Origin: DATLFI01 sp035524895
GTDB lineage: Bacteria; Acidobacteriota; Thermoanaerobaculia; Multivoradales; Multivoraceae
Reading direction: 5' to 3'
Length of the DNA: 8,360 nt
Assembly (NCBI GenBank): GCA_035524895.1
Contig: DATLFI010000261.1
Coordinates: 1 to 8,360, forward strand
The notes beneath the pieces were generated by a model. The model ran no database searches, had not been told where the DNA came from, and worked only from the letters and a program-made list of their open reading frames with translations. A program made the position numbers and the translations under genes. Positions 1 to 6,853 of the stretch are shown piece by piece. Each line of letters begins with the position of its first letter. Within the stretch, counting starts at the first letter, position 1.

Positions 1-110
1 CGCGGGGGTTTGCGGCCGCTGGCTGCGTTGGGCCTCCTGCACGATGGCACCGCATCGCGTTCGTCGGCCACGCCTTGGCAGCGACCGCAGATCCCCGCGC
101 GCAGCCTCAC
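1..110 (-). CDS. possible small CxxC protein, partial (runs off left edge)
   Basis: An open frame begins with GTG at 110-108, eight bases after the truA stop, and stays open to the window edge (36 codons visible). The visible peptide begins MRLRAGICGRCQ and has cysteines at residues 8, 11 and 26, so a CxxC pair plus a later Cys that could bind zinc or another metal. I do not recognise the family. The start resembles small CxxC hypothetical proteins from high-GC bacteria, but the residues after the CxxC do not clearly follow that pattern. No Shine-Dalgarno sequence is visible before the GTG. In this base composition a 36-codon open run can occur by chance, so this may be non-coding. If real, it would be the third gene of the GT87-truA unit. 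Confidence 0.25.
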   Translation of the reverse strand, partial: MRLRAGICGRCQGVADERDAVPSCRRPNAASGRKPP

Positions 111-117
111 GCGGGTT

Positions 118-954
118 TCACCACGGGCTGCTAGCGCGCCAGGACACCAGCAGGCGCGCTCGCTCGCCCTCCGGATACGACTCCGCAGCCACGCAATCTC
201 GCGGGTACCACACCCGCTCGAGCACCAGGCCGCGCGCCGGGGCCGCGGCCCCTGCCTGGTCGCGAGTGCCGCCGCGCAGGAGTCGCCGCAGCTCACTTCG
301 GCTCATGCGCCGCCGCCCCACCTCGAACAGCGTCCCGACGAGCGCGCGCACCATCCCGCGTAGGAAGCCGCTGCCCGCAAAGCGCAGCTCCAGACGGCGG
401 CCTCGCTGGTGGAGCTCGGCGCGGTAGATCGTCCGGCGCGCCTGGCGATGGGCGCCGCCGCTCGACGCGAAAGCGGAGAAGTCGTGCTCGCCGGCCAGGA
501 GTGGCATCGCGGCTCGCACCAGGGCGACGTCGACGTCGCGCGGCAGCGGCACGCGAAAGGGCAGCTCCAGCGCGTTCATCACCGGCTCGGCGCTCAGGAG
601 GTAGCGGTACTCCTTCCCGGCAGCGCGCTTCCGAGCGTGGAAGTCGGACGGCATGCGGCCGGCCCAGTGCACTCGCACGTCGTCGGGCAGGAGGGCATTC
701 ACCCCGTGCACGAGCGCGCGGCAAGGCAGCGCAACCCGCGCGTCGAGATGCACGACCTGTCCGCGGGCGTGCACACCGGCATCGGTGCGCCCGCTGCCGA
801 CCACCGCCACGGTCTCCCCGAGCAGGCGCGCCACCGCCTCCTCCAACGCCTGCTGCACCGTGAGAGCTCGCGGCTGGCGCTGCCAACCCGCGTAGCCGTC
901 GCCGCGGTAAGACACCACCAGGGCGAAGCGCGCGAGATCCACGGTGCCGGTCAT
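118..954 (-). CDS. truA: tRNA pseudouridine synthase A (TruA)
   Basis: TruA isomerises uridines at positions 38-40 of the tRNA anticodon arm to pseudouridine, in the cytoplasm. The 278-residue product matches the usual family length (about 250-280). The N-terminal lobe has YAGWQRQP (21-28) and the catalytic motif GRTDAGVHA (55-63), whose Asp58 is the expected nucleophile. Further family signatures are KEYRYLL (114-120, with the conserved active-site Tyr), GEHDFSAF (155-162), GSGFLRGMVR (194-203) and the C-terminal ARGLVLERVWY (240-250). The ATG at 954 shares ATGA with the stop of the upstream glycosyltransferase gene, which supports this start and suggests translational coupling. A weak GGTGA lies about ten bases upstream. 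All key residues seen are intact. The pairing with a membrane glycosyltransferase has no obvious functional logic and may only be transcriptional. Identification is secure. Confidence 0.97.
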   Translation of the reverse strand: MTGTVDLARFALVVSYRGDGYAGWQRQPRALTVQQALEEAVARLLGETVAVVGSGRTDAGVHARGQVVHLDARVALPCRALVHGVNALLPDDVRVHWAGRMPSDFHARKRAAGKEYRYLLSAEPVMNALELPFRVPLPRDVDVALVRAAMPLLAGEHDFSAFASSGGAHRQARRTIYRAELHQRGRRLELRFAGSGFLRGMVRALVGTLFEVGRRRMSRSELRRLLRGGTRDQAGAAAPARGLVLERVWYPRDCVAAESYPEGERARLLVSWRASSPW

Positions 955-2402
955 CCCGCCCGATCACCCGCCCGGCCGAGCCACCACGCCGCAGCCGCGG
1001 CGATCGCAAACGGCCCCCACACCAGTGCGTAGACCCAAGGGAACAGGGTGACCCCGAGCGTGCGCGGCAGGTAGGAGAACAGCAGGGTGAAGGACAGCAC
1101 CTGCCAGGGCCACGCCCCCCTCAGGGCCGCCCACGGCAGCGTCCACATCGCGTACCACGGGTAGACGGTCGCATGCAGCACCAGCGCTCCTCCGAAGGCT
1201 CGCAGCGAGGCCGTGACCGGATCGCGCGCCGCGACCGAGAAGGCGACGGCGGCGCCGAGGAGCAGCGCCAGCGCCGCTTTGGCCAGAAACTGCGGGTAGA
1301 CGAACGGGTAGAGCTCGTCCAGCGCCGAGGGGTCCCTGCCCAGCCGATACCCCTGGTCCTTGACGCGATCGAGCAGGTGCTTGACCCGCGGTGCGGCGTC
1401 GATCGCCTCGAGGCCCCGCCAGAGCGGCTCGAACAGCGGACCGTTGAACTCCCAGGAGACGCCATAGCGCACCAGACCCGGCGGAACGAGACCCGGGCGC
1501 GCGAACATGGGCAAGAGCCCCACCGCGATCACCAGCACCGCCGCAGCCGCGAAAACCCCGCGCCGGCGCGCGTGACGCAGCCATCCCGGCAGGGCGACCA
1601 GGGGCACCAGCTTGAGCAGCACACTGGCCGCCGCGGCGACGCCCGCCGCCGCGCTCGCGGTCCCTCTCCCGCTCTCACGCCCGCTGCCGCACAACAGTGC
1701 CACCGCCGCGATCGCTACGGCGGCTCCGGCTACGTCGACGTGGCCCATTCCCGTACCCTCGAGCACCACCAGCGGGTTCCACGCGTACCACAGCACACGC
1801 TCGCTCGGCACTCCGGTGCGCCGCGCCAGGAGCCACAGCAGCGCGCAGCCAGCGAGATCCAGGAGCGCGAGAGACGACTTGAGCACGTACACCGGCGCCG
1901 GCAGCGCCGCCGCTATACTGAACAGCCCGACGGCCCCGGGCGGGTAGACCGTCGGGACGTCTTTGTGCCCAACCCGCTGCCACAGGCCGTCGCGCCACGA
2001 CGCCAGCTCGACCGCATCCGGAGCGAGCTCGTATGGGTCGTGCCCCGCGAGCGCAACGCGGCCGTCCCAGAGGTACCGATAGGCGTCGTCGGAAAGCGTG
2101 AGCGGCAACGGCAGCACCAAGACCCGCACCAGGAGTGCGACGCCGAGCAGCGTCCGCAGGCCCCATGCCTGGCCCCGGAGGCGACGGTGTGCGAACGCCA
2201 GGGCACCGAAGGCCGCCGCAGCGATCGCCAGCAGCAGGACAGGATGGGAGCCGAGATCGTAGACACCCAGGAGCGCCGCGTGGCATCCCACGAGCGGCGC
2301 GACCGCCACCAAGACAGCCCGTCGATCGACTTTGCCACCCTGCTCGGCGACCTGCTCGGCTCTCCCTGCTCCGGCACGCCCCTCGGACCTAAGCCTCCGC
2401 AA
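951..2402 (-). CDS. polytopic GT-C glycosyltransferase, GT87/DUF2029-like (mannosyltransferase-like)
   Basis: This is a 483-residue integral membrane protein with about ten hydrophobic segments. It resembles polyprenyl-phosphate-sugar-dependent GT-C enzymes of the GT87/DUF2029 type, which usually move mannose or another hexose onto lipid or glycan acceptors on the outer face of the cytoplasmic membrane. Signatures are an acidic SDD (104-106) in the first loop followed by YRYLWDGRVALAGHDPY (108-124), NPLVVLEGTGMGHVD (209-223), KLVPL (264-268) and the C-terminal PWYAMWTLPW (415-424). Acceptor and sugar cannot be read from sequence. The start is uncertain. The longest frame begins with TTG at 2402, which coincides with the start codon of the divergent GT2 gene, and its first 30 residues are hydrophilic and unlike a membrane N-terminus. 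A TTG or GTG at about codons 31-32 (near 2312-2307) is more plausible, although no clear ribosome binding site marks it. Its stop overlaps the truA start. Confidence 0.82.
   Translation of the reverse strand: MRRLRSEGRAGAGRAEQVAEQGGKVDRRAVLVAVAPLVGCHAALLGVYDLGSHPVLLLAIAAAAFGALAFAHRRLRGQAWGLRTLLGVALLVRVLVLPLPLTLSDDAYRYLWDGRVALAGHDPYELAPDAVELASWRDGLWQRVGHKDVPTVYPPGAVGLFSIAAALPAPVYVLKSSLALLDLAGCALLWLLARRTGVPSERVLWYAWNPLVVLEGTGMGHVDVAGAAVAIAAVALLCGSGRESGRGTASAAAGVAAAASVLLKLVPLVALPGWLRHARRRGVFAAAAVLVIAVGLLPMFARPGLVPPGLVRYGVSWEFNGPLFEPLWRGLEAIDAAPRVKHLLDRVKDQGYRLGRDPSALDELYPFVYPQFLAKAALALLLGAAVAFSVAARDPVTASLRAFGGALVLHATVYPWYAMWTLPWAALRGAWPWQVLSFTLLFSYLPRTLGVTLFPWVYALVWGPFAIAAAAAWWLGRAGDRAG
2310..2401. 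promoter_or_regulatory. probable divergent promoter region between the two glycosyltransferase genes
   Basis: If the GT87-like gene starts near codon 32 rather than at the overlapping TTG, about 92 bases separate the divergent genes and must hold both promoters. It contains a perfect 10-base palindrome GTCGATCGAC at 2321-2330. I do not see convincing -35/-10 pairs on either strand, nor a Shine-Dalgarno sequence before the GT2 ATG. The call therefore rests on gene arrangement rather than on a recognised promoter motif. Confidence 0.35.
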
Positions 2403-3895
2403 TGAAAGATCCGCTCTCGTTCGCGATCCTCGCAGCCTACTACGCGGTCCTCGCGCCGCTGGCTCTGTACGGCCTGCACCGCGTCGTGCTGCTCGTAGTC
2501 GCCCGCCGGCCGTCGCCGACTGCGCCCGCGCCCGCGAAGCCCAGCTCCCTCCTGCCCCTGGTCACGGTGCAGCTGCCGCTCTACAACGAGCGATACGTCG
2601 CGCGCCGACTGCTGGACGCCGTCGCGGGCCTCGACTACCCGAGCGAACGACTCGAGATCCAGGTGCTCGACGACTCGACCGACGACACCACATCGATCCT
2701 GCGAGCGCGGGTGGAGGAGCTCCGTGCCCAGGGCTTGGACGTCGTCCTGGTGCACCGGTGCTCGCGGGCGGGGTTCAAGGCCGGTGCGCTGGCCGCGGGC
2801 CTGGGCGTGGCGCGCGGCGAGCTGATCGTGGTCTTCGACGCCGACTTCCTGCCGCCCACCGACTTCCTGCAACGCACCGTTCCGTGCTTCGTGGATCCCG
2901 GAGTCGGCATGGTCCAGGCGCGCTGGGGGCACGTCAACCGTGGCTTCTCCTTGCTCACGCGGGTCCAGGCGCTGCTCCTCGACGCGCACTTCCTCATCGA
3001 GCACGCCGCCCGGGCTCGAGCCGGCTGCTTCTTCAACTTCAACGGCACAGCCGGCGTATGGCGCCGCTCGACGATCGAAGACGCCGGCGGGTGGCAGCAC
3101 GACACCCTGACCGAGGATCTCGACCTCTCGTACCGAGCCCAGCTCCGCGGCTGTCGTTTCGTGTTCCTGGACGATCTGGTGGCGCCGGCGGAGCTGCCGG
3201 TCGAGATCGCCGCGTTGCGCGGACAGCAGCGACGTTGGACGCGCGGCTCGGTGCAGTGCCTGCGCAAGCTCGGGGGAGCGCTGTGCCGCGCGCCGATTCC
3301 GTGGCGGATCAGAGCCGAGGCGCTGGCCCACCTCGGCGCCAACCTCTGCTACCCGCTGATGGTCGCGTTGACCCTGCTGCTGCTCCCAGCAATGTGGGTG
3401 CGGCGCGACGTCGGTTTCGGTCTTGCGTGGCTCGACCTGCCGATGCTGATCGCGGCAACCGGCTCGCTGGTCGCGTTCTACCTGACGGCCGCGGCGCGCG
3501 CCGGCACGTCCAGGCGCGAGGCCGCGGTGCTCCTGCCGGTGTTGATGGCGCTCGGCATCGGCATGTCGTGGCACAACGCGCGCGCCGCGCTCGGCGGCCT
3601 GGTGCGTCGCGGCGGCGAGTTCGAGCGCACTCCCAAGTACGACGTGCGCGGTCGCAGCGACCGCTGGCGAGACCGGCGCTACCGCCCGCGCCGCAACCCG
3701 CGTCTCACCGGCGAAGTCGTGCTCGCGGCCTATACGCTCTGCGTGGTGGGTGCGGCGCTCGTCGGCGGTATGTGGTGGTCCCTGCCGTTCCTGCTGCTGT
3801 TCTTCGCCGGGTACGCGTACGTGCTCGGCCTGGCCGCGCTCGCCAGCCACCAACGCGACTCTGGTGGCGTCGGCGACGCCGCGGCTGCCGTGTGA
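2402..3895 (+). CDS. membrane family 2 glycosyltransferase, CslA/cellulose-synthase-like (putative beta-mannan or glucan synthase)
   Basis: This 497-residue processive-type inverting glycosyltransferase should polymerise or transfer sugar from a nucleotide donor at the cytoplasmic membrane. An N-terminal membrane segment (about 5-33) leads into a GT-A domain with PLYNE (59-63), VLDDSTDDT (88-96), the metal-binding DAD (146-148), NFNGTAGVWR (212-221), the catalytic TEDLDLSYR (237-245) and QQRRW (275-279, the QxxRW acceptor-site signature). Hydrophobic segments follow at about 311-335, 345-365, 375-395, 437-455 and 457-480. A cytoplasmic loop at 407-427 (FERTPKY...GRSDRW) is typical of CslA-like bacterial homologues. 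That resemblance points to GDP-mannose or UDP-glucose as donor, which is an inference. A ceramide-glucosyltransferase-like enzyme is the main alternative. The ATG at 2402 puts a membrane segment right at the N-terminus, which fits. No PilZ domain or BcsB-like partner is visible. Confidence 0.88.
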   Translation: MKDPLSFAILAAYYAVLAPLALYGLHRVVLLVVARRPSPTAPAPAKPSSLLPLVTVQLPLYNERYVARRLLDAVAGLDYPSERLEIQVLDDSTDDTTSILRARVEELRAQGLDVVLVHRCSRAGFKAGALAAGLGVARGELIVVFDADFLPPTDFLQRTVPCFVDPGVGMVQARWGHVNRGFSLLTRVQALLLDAHFLIEHAARARAGCFFNFNGTAGVWRRSTIEDAGGWQHDTLTEDLDLSYRAQLRGCRFVFLDDLVAPAELPVEIAALRGQQRRWTRGSVQCLRKLGGALCRAPIPWRIRAEALAHLGANLCYPLMVALTLLLLPAMWVRRDVGFGLAWLDLPMLIAATGSLVAFYLTAAARAGTSRREAAVLLPVLMALGIGMSWHNARAALGGLVRRGGEFERTPKYDVRGRSDRWRDRRYRPRRNPRLTGEVVLAAYTLCVVGAALVGGMWWSLPFLLLFFAGYAYVLGLAALASHQRDSGGVGDAAAAV

Positions 3896-3922
3896 TTCCG
3901 ACTGTCGCGGGCGCGATCCTCG

Positions 3923-4516
3923 ATGGTGACCCAGCCCGACCCGCCCGCCCGCCAGCCGCAGCAGCCGCGCGTGGCTCTGCGCGCGGCTGCCGGCGACGAC
4001 GCGCTCCTGCTGCGACGCTGGCGCGCCGAGGAGTCGGTGCGCAGGCACCAGCCGCTTCAGGAGGTGCCGATATCCCAGCTGCGCGCCGAGCTCGAGGGCC
4101 AGGAGGTGCGAGACCTCTACCGCGGGCGAGGCGAGCGCTTCGTGTGGATCGTCGAAGAGGAAGGCGACCCCTGCGGCTGGGTCACGCTGGTGGTGGGCAA
4201 CTGGGAGCACGGGCTGGCCGAGATCGGCTACGCGCTGTCGTCGGCGTTCCAGGGTCGCGGCGTGATGGCCACGGCCATGGGGCTACTGTTGCCGGACCTC
4301 TTCCTGCACACCACGCTGGAGCGTATCGAGGCGCGGTGCGCCGTGGGCAACGTCGCGTCGCAGCGCGTGCTGGAGAAGTTGGGCTTCGTGCGCGAAGGCC
4401 TCTTGCGCGGCTACTTCGCGCTCCACGGCAGGCGAGTCGACCACCACCTGTACTCGCTACTGCGATGCGACTTCCTGCCGGGGACCGCAGAGCCTCGAGG
4501 GCTGGCAGTGCCCTAG
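3923..4516 (+). CDS. GNAT-family N-acetyltransferase, RimJ/RimL-like
   Basis: This 197-residue protein has a single GNAT fold (about residues 16-184) that should transfer acetyl from acetyl-CoA to an amine. The N-terminal part reads VALRAAAGDDALLLRRW (17-33), as in RimJ/RimL-type members. LAEIGYALSSAFQGRGVM (98-115) is motif A, with the acetyl-CoA pyrophosphate-binding QGRGVM. RIEARCAVGNVASQRVLEKL (134-153) followed by GFVREG (154-159) is the motif B region typical of the family. Substrate is unknown; ribosomal protein N-termini, polyamines, amino sugars and small-molecule amines are all possible. It lies 27 bases after the GT2 gene in the same frame, so the two are probably co-transcribed, but this does not prove a shared pathway. 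ATG 3923 is the best start; GTG 3926 is an alternative, and no clear ribosome binding site is visible. Confidence 0.88.
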   Translation: MVTQPDPPARQPQQPRVALRAAAGDDALLLRRWRAEESVRRHQPLQEVPISQLRAELEGQEVRDLYRGRGERFVWIVEEEGDPCGWVTLVVGNWEHGLAEIGYALSSAFQGRGVMATAMGLLLPDLFLHTTLERIEARCAVGNVASQRVLEKLGFVREGLLRGYFALHGRRVDHHLYSLLRCDFLPGTAEPRGLAVP

Positions 4517-4518
4517 AG
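4494..4518. terminator. candidate hairpin between the convergent genes
   Basis: CTCGAGGGC at 4494-4502 pairs with GCCCTAGAG at 4510-4518. This gives eight of nine base pairs (one G-A mismatch) around a 7-base loop. It spans the stop codon of the acetyltransferase gene and lies just beyond the helicase stop, so it could serve transcripts from both sides. Neither strand has a clear T-tract after the stem, so it is not a canonical intrinsic terminator. Read-through and antisense overlap are possible with only 15 bases between the two stops. Confidence 0.35.
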
Positions 4519-4531
4519 TCCATCGACGAGG

Positions 4532-6853
4532 CTATAGCGGCTCCAGCCCGGCGTACTTGACGATCAGGCGACGCTTGCCCGCCTTGTCGAAGTACACCGT
4601 CAACTTCGCGTTCTCACCATCGCCCTCCACGTCGAGGATGACCCCAGGACCGAGCAGGGGGTGGCGCACCCCCTTTCCCTTGACCAGGTCGATGCCCAAC
4701 GCGACCGGCTGCGGACCGGTGAGCAGCGGCGGGCGGGCGGCGCGAGCGGGGGCGCGCTGCAGGGTCGGCTGTGTCGGCGCCCGCAGGACCGGAGCGGGCT
4801 GCGGCGCCATCGCCGAGCGCCGGCGTCCGAAGTACTGGTACACACCCGCAGGCTCACCGGGCTGGTACGCAGCCCCGCCCTCGACGCGTAGGAGCTCGTC
4901 CGGCAGCTCGCCGAGGAAGCGCGACTCGTTCTGATCCTGGAAGCGCCCGGCAATGCGCCGGCGGCGACACGTGCTGAGCAGCAGTCGACGCTTCGCCCGG
5001 GTCATCCCGACGTAGAGCAGCCGGCGCTCCTCCTCGAGCTGCTCGTCGGTGTCGGTGTTGTAGTGCGGCAGGAGGCCTTCCTCGAGACCGCCCAGAAACA
5101 CGCTGTCGAACTCGAGCCCCTTGGCGCTGTGAAGGGTCATCAGCGATACGCCGGCCTCGGTCTCGAGGGTGTCGGTATCGCTGACCAGCGCGGCGTAGTC
5201 GAGGAACGCCGTCAGCGGATCGCCCGAATCGCCCAGCAGCTCGCCGCCTTCTTCCACCGCACTCTCGTCGCTCGCGGCGCGCAGCGCCGGCCCCGGCTGC
5301 TCCTCGGAGAACTCCCGCGCCGCGGACAGCAGCTCCTCGACGTTCTCGAGCCTGGCCTGCGACTCGGAATCCTCCTTACGGTACAGGTCCGCGTAGCCGG
5401 TGCGCACCAGGATCCGCTCGAGCAGCGAGCCGAGGTCGAGCTCGCGCGCCTGCTCGTGCAGCTCGAGGACCAAGTCGCGCAGCTCGCGCAGGCTGCGGGC
5501 GCCGCGCGCCGGGGCGCCGTCGAACCGTTCGAGCCGCAGCACCTCCCAGAGCGAGCGCCCCATCTCCTCGGCTTCCCGGAACAACAGTTCCAGCGTCGCC
5601 TTGCCGATGCCTCGCGGCGGCTGGTTGAGGATCCGCCGCAGCGACAAGTTGTCGCGGGGGTTGCGCACCACCCGCAGGTAGGCGATCAGGTCCTTGACCT
5701 CGGCACGCTCGTAGAACCGGGTCCCGGCAACCAGCCGGTAGGGCACCTGCTGTCGGATCAGCTCCTCTTCGATCGAGCGGGTCTGCGCGTTGGTGCGCAG
5801 CAGCACCGCGCTCTGGCGGTAGCGCGAGACGCCCGAAACGTGGAGCTGCCGGAGACGAGCCACCATCCAGGAGGCCTCGTCGATCTCGTCGCGCCCGCGA
5901 TAGAGCACGAGCTCGTCGCCGCCGCTGCTCTCGGTCCACAACTTCTTGCCGCGCCGCTGGACGTTGTGGCTGACGAGCGCGCTGGAGGCGTCGAGGATGG
6001 CCTGGGTGGAGCGATAGTTGCGCTCCAGCTTGCGCACCACCGCACCGGGGAAGCGCTCCTCGAACTCGAGGATGTTGCCGAGCTCGGCGCCGCGCCAGCG
6101 ATAGATGCTCTGGTCCTCGTCGCCCACCGCGGTGAGGTTTCCGCTGGAGCCGCACAGGGTCTCGATCAATCGCAGCTGCGCGAAGTTGGTGTCCTGGAAC
6201 TCGTCGACCATGAGGAAGCGCAGCCGGCGTCGCATGCGTTCGCCGAGCTCGGCCTCGCTCTCGAGCAGCTTCACCGCGAGCGCGATCATGTCGTCGAAGT
6301 CGACCGCACCTGCCTCGCGCAGCAGCCGCTGGTACGACCGGTACGCGTCCGCCACGCGCGTCTGCCAGAAGCCGCTTGCCTCGGCTTCGAGCTCGGCCAC
6401 CGAGAGCAACCGGTTCTTGGCGCCGCTGATCGCGGACAGCACGCTGCGCGGCTGGAACACCGACGGGTCGAGGTGCTCGAGCTCCAGCGCCTCCTTTGCC
6501 ACACCGATCTGCTCGTCGGTGTCGAGGATCGTGAAGTCGCGACGCAGGCCGACCGCTTCGCCGTAGCGGCGTAGCAACCGCAGCGCAAAGCGATGGAACG
6601 TGCCGAGGAAGACCTCGGAGTTGCCGCCCAGTAGGCGCTCCACCCTCTCGCGCATCTCGCTCGCCGCCTTGTTGGTGAAGGTCACGGCGGCGATCCGGTA
6701 CGGCTCGACGGATTGCTCGCGCACCAGCCAGGCGACGCGGTGCGTGATCACTCGCGTCTTGCCGGTGCCGGCACCGGCGAGCACGAGCTGCGGCCCTTCG
6801 CCGTGGGTCACGGCTTCGATCTGCTCGGGGTTGAGCTGCTCTGCGAGGGACAA
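4532..6853 (-). CDS. uvrD/pcrA: ATP-dependent 3'-5' DNA helicase, PcrA/UvrD type (superfamily 1A)
   Basis: This helicase unwinds DNA with 3'-5' polarity in nucleotide-excision and mismatch repair, replication restart and removal of stalled RNA polymerase. The 773-residue product carries the full motif set: Q-motif LNPEQIEAV (7-15), Walker A GAGTGKT (27-33), Ia TFTNKAASEMRERV (58-71), II VDEFQDTN (216-223), III GDEDQSIYRWRGA (244-256), IV LERNYRST (276-283), V LMTLHSAKGLEF (571-582) and VI LLYVGMTRAKRRL (612-624). After a Pro/Ala-rich linker (about 660-720), residues 725-773 form the Tudor-like C-terminal domain (GKGVRHPLLGPGVI...KYAGLEPL) that in PcrA/UvrD contacts RNA polymerase. An acidic stretch at about 520-546 in domain 2B looks longer than in typical PcrA. 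The start is TTG at 6853 because an in-frame TAG lies 11 codons upstream and later starts would remove the Q-motif. No good ribosome binding site is visible. It lies downstream of glmU in the same direction. Confidence 0.96.
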   Translation of the reverse strand: MSLAEQLNPEQIEAVTHGEGPQLVLAGAGTGKTRVITHRVAWLVREQSVEPYRIAAVTFTNKAASEMRERVERLLGGNSEVFLGTFHRFALRLLRRYGEAVGLRRDFTILDTDEQIGVAKEALELEHLDPSVFQPRSVLSAISGAKNRLLSVAELEAEASGFWQTRVADAYRSYQRLLREAGAVDFDDMIALAVKLLESEAELGERMRRRLRFLMVDEFQDTNFAQLRLIETLCGSSGNLTAVGDEDQSIYRWRGAELGNILEFEERFPGAVVRKLERNYRSTQAILDASSALVSHNVQRRGKKLWTESSGGDELVLYRGRDEIDEASWMVARLRQLHVSGVSRYRQSAVLLRTNAQTRSIEEELIRQQVPYRLVAGTRFYERAEVKDLIAYLRVVRNPRDNLSLRRILNQPPRGIGKATLELLFREAEEMGRSLWEVLRLERFDGAPARGARSLRELRDLVLELHEQARELDLGSLLERILVRTGYADLYRKEDSESQARLENVEELLSAAREFSEEQPGPALRAASDESAVEEGGELLGDSGDPLTAFLDYAALVSDTDTLETEAGVSLMTLHSAKGLEFDSVFLGGLEEGLLPHYNTDTDEQLEEERRLLYVGMTRAKRRLLLSTCRRRRIAGRFQDQNESRFLGELPDELLRVEGGAAYQPGEPAGVYQYFGRRRSAMAPQPAPVLRAPTQPTLQRAPARAARPPLLTGPQPVALGIDLVKGKGVRHPLLGPGVILDVEGDGENAKLTVYFDKAGKRRLIVKYAGLEPL

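Noticed and set aside
1173..2405. A 410-codon plus-strand frame antisense to the GT87-like gene
   Set aside because: Gln/Arg-rich, no domain, and the minus strand has a convincing membrane glycosyltransferase.
1913..4210. A 765-codon minus-strand open frame antisense to the GT2 gene
   Set aside because: Its product is rich in Arg, His, Gln and Ala without any domain signature, while the opposite strand encodes an intact GT2 enzyme. Long antisense frames are expected where codon third positions are almost all G or C.
2332..4560. A 742-codon plus-strand frame overlapping the GT2 and acetyltransferase genes
   Set aside because: Low-complexity Arg/Ala/Pro-rich translation in the wrong frame of two recognisable genes; no motif supports it.
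5063..6574. A 503-codon plus-strand frame antisense to the helicase gene
   Set aside because: The minus strand carries all helicase motifs in order. The plus-strand translation is a composition artefact rich in Gln, Leu, Ala and Arg.
4532..6853. The UvrD-like helicase as part of a defence system (for example a Gabija-type GajB)
   Set aside because: It is full length with the C-terminal RNA-polymerase-binding Tudor-like domain of housekeeping PcrA/UvrD, and no OLD-family nuclease or other defence gene lies beside it.
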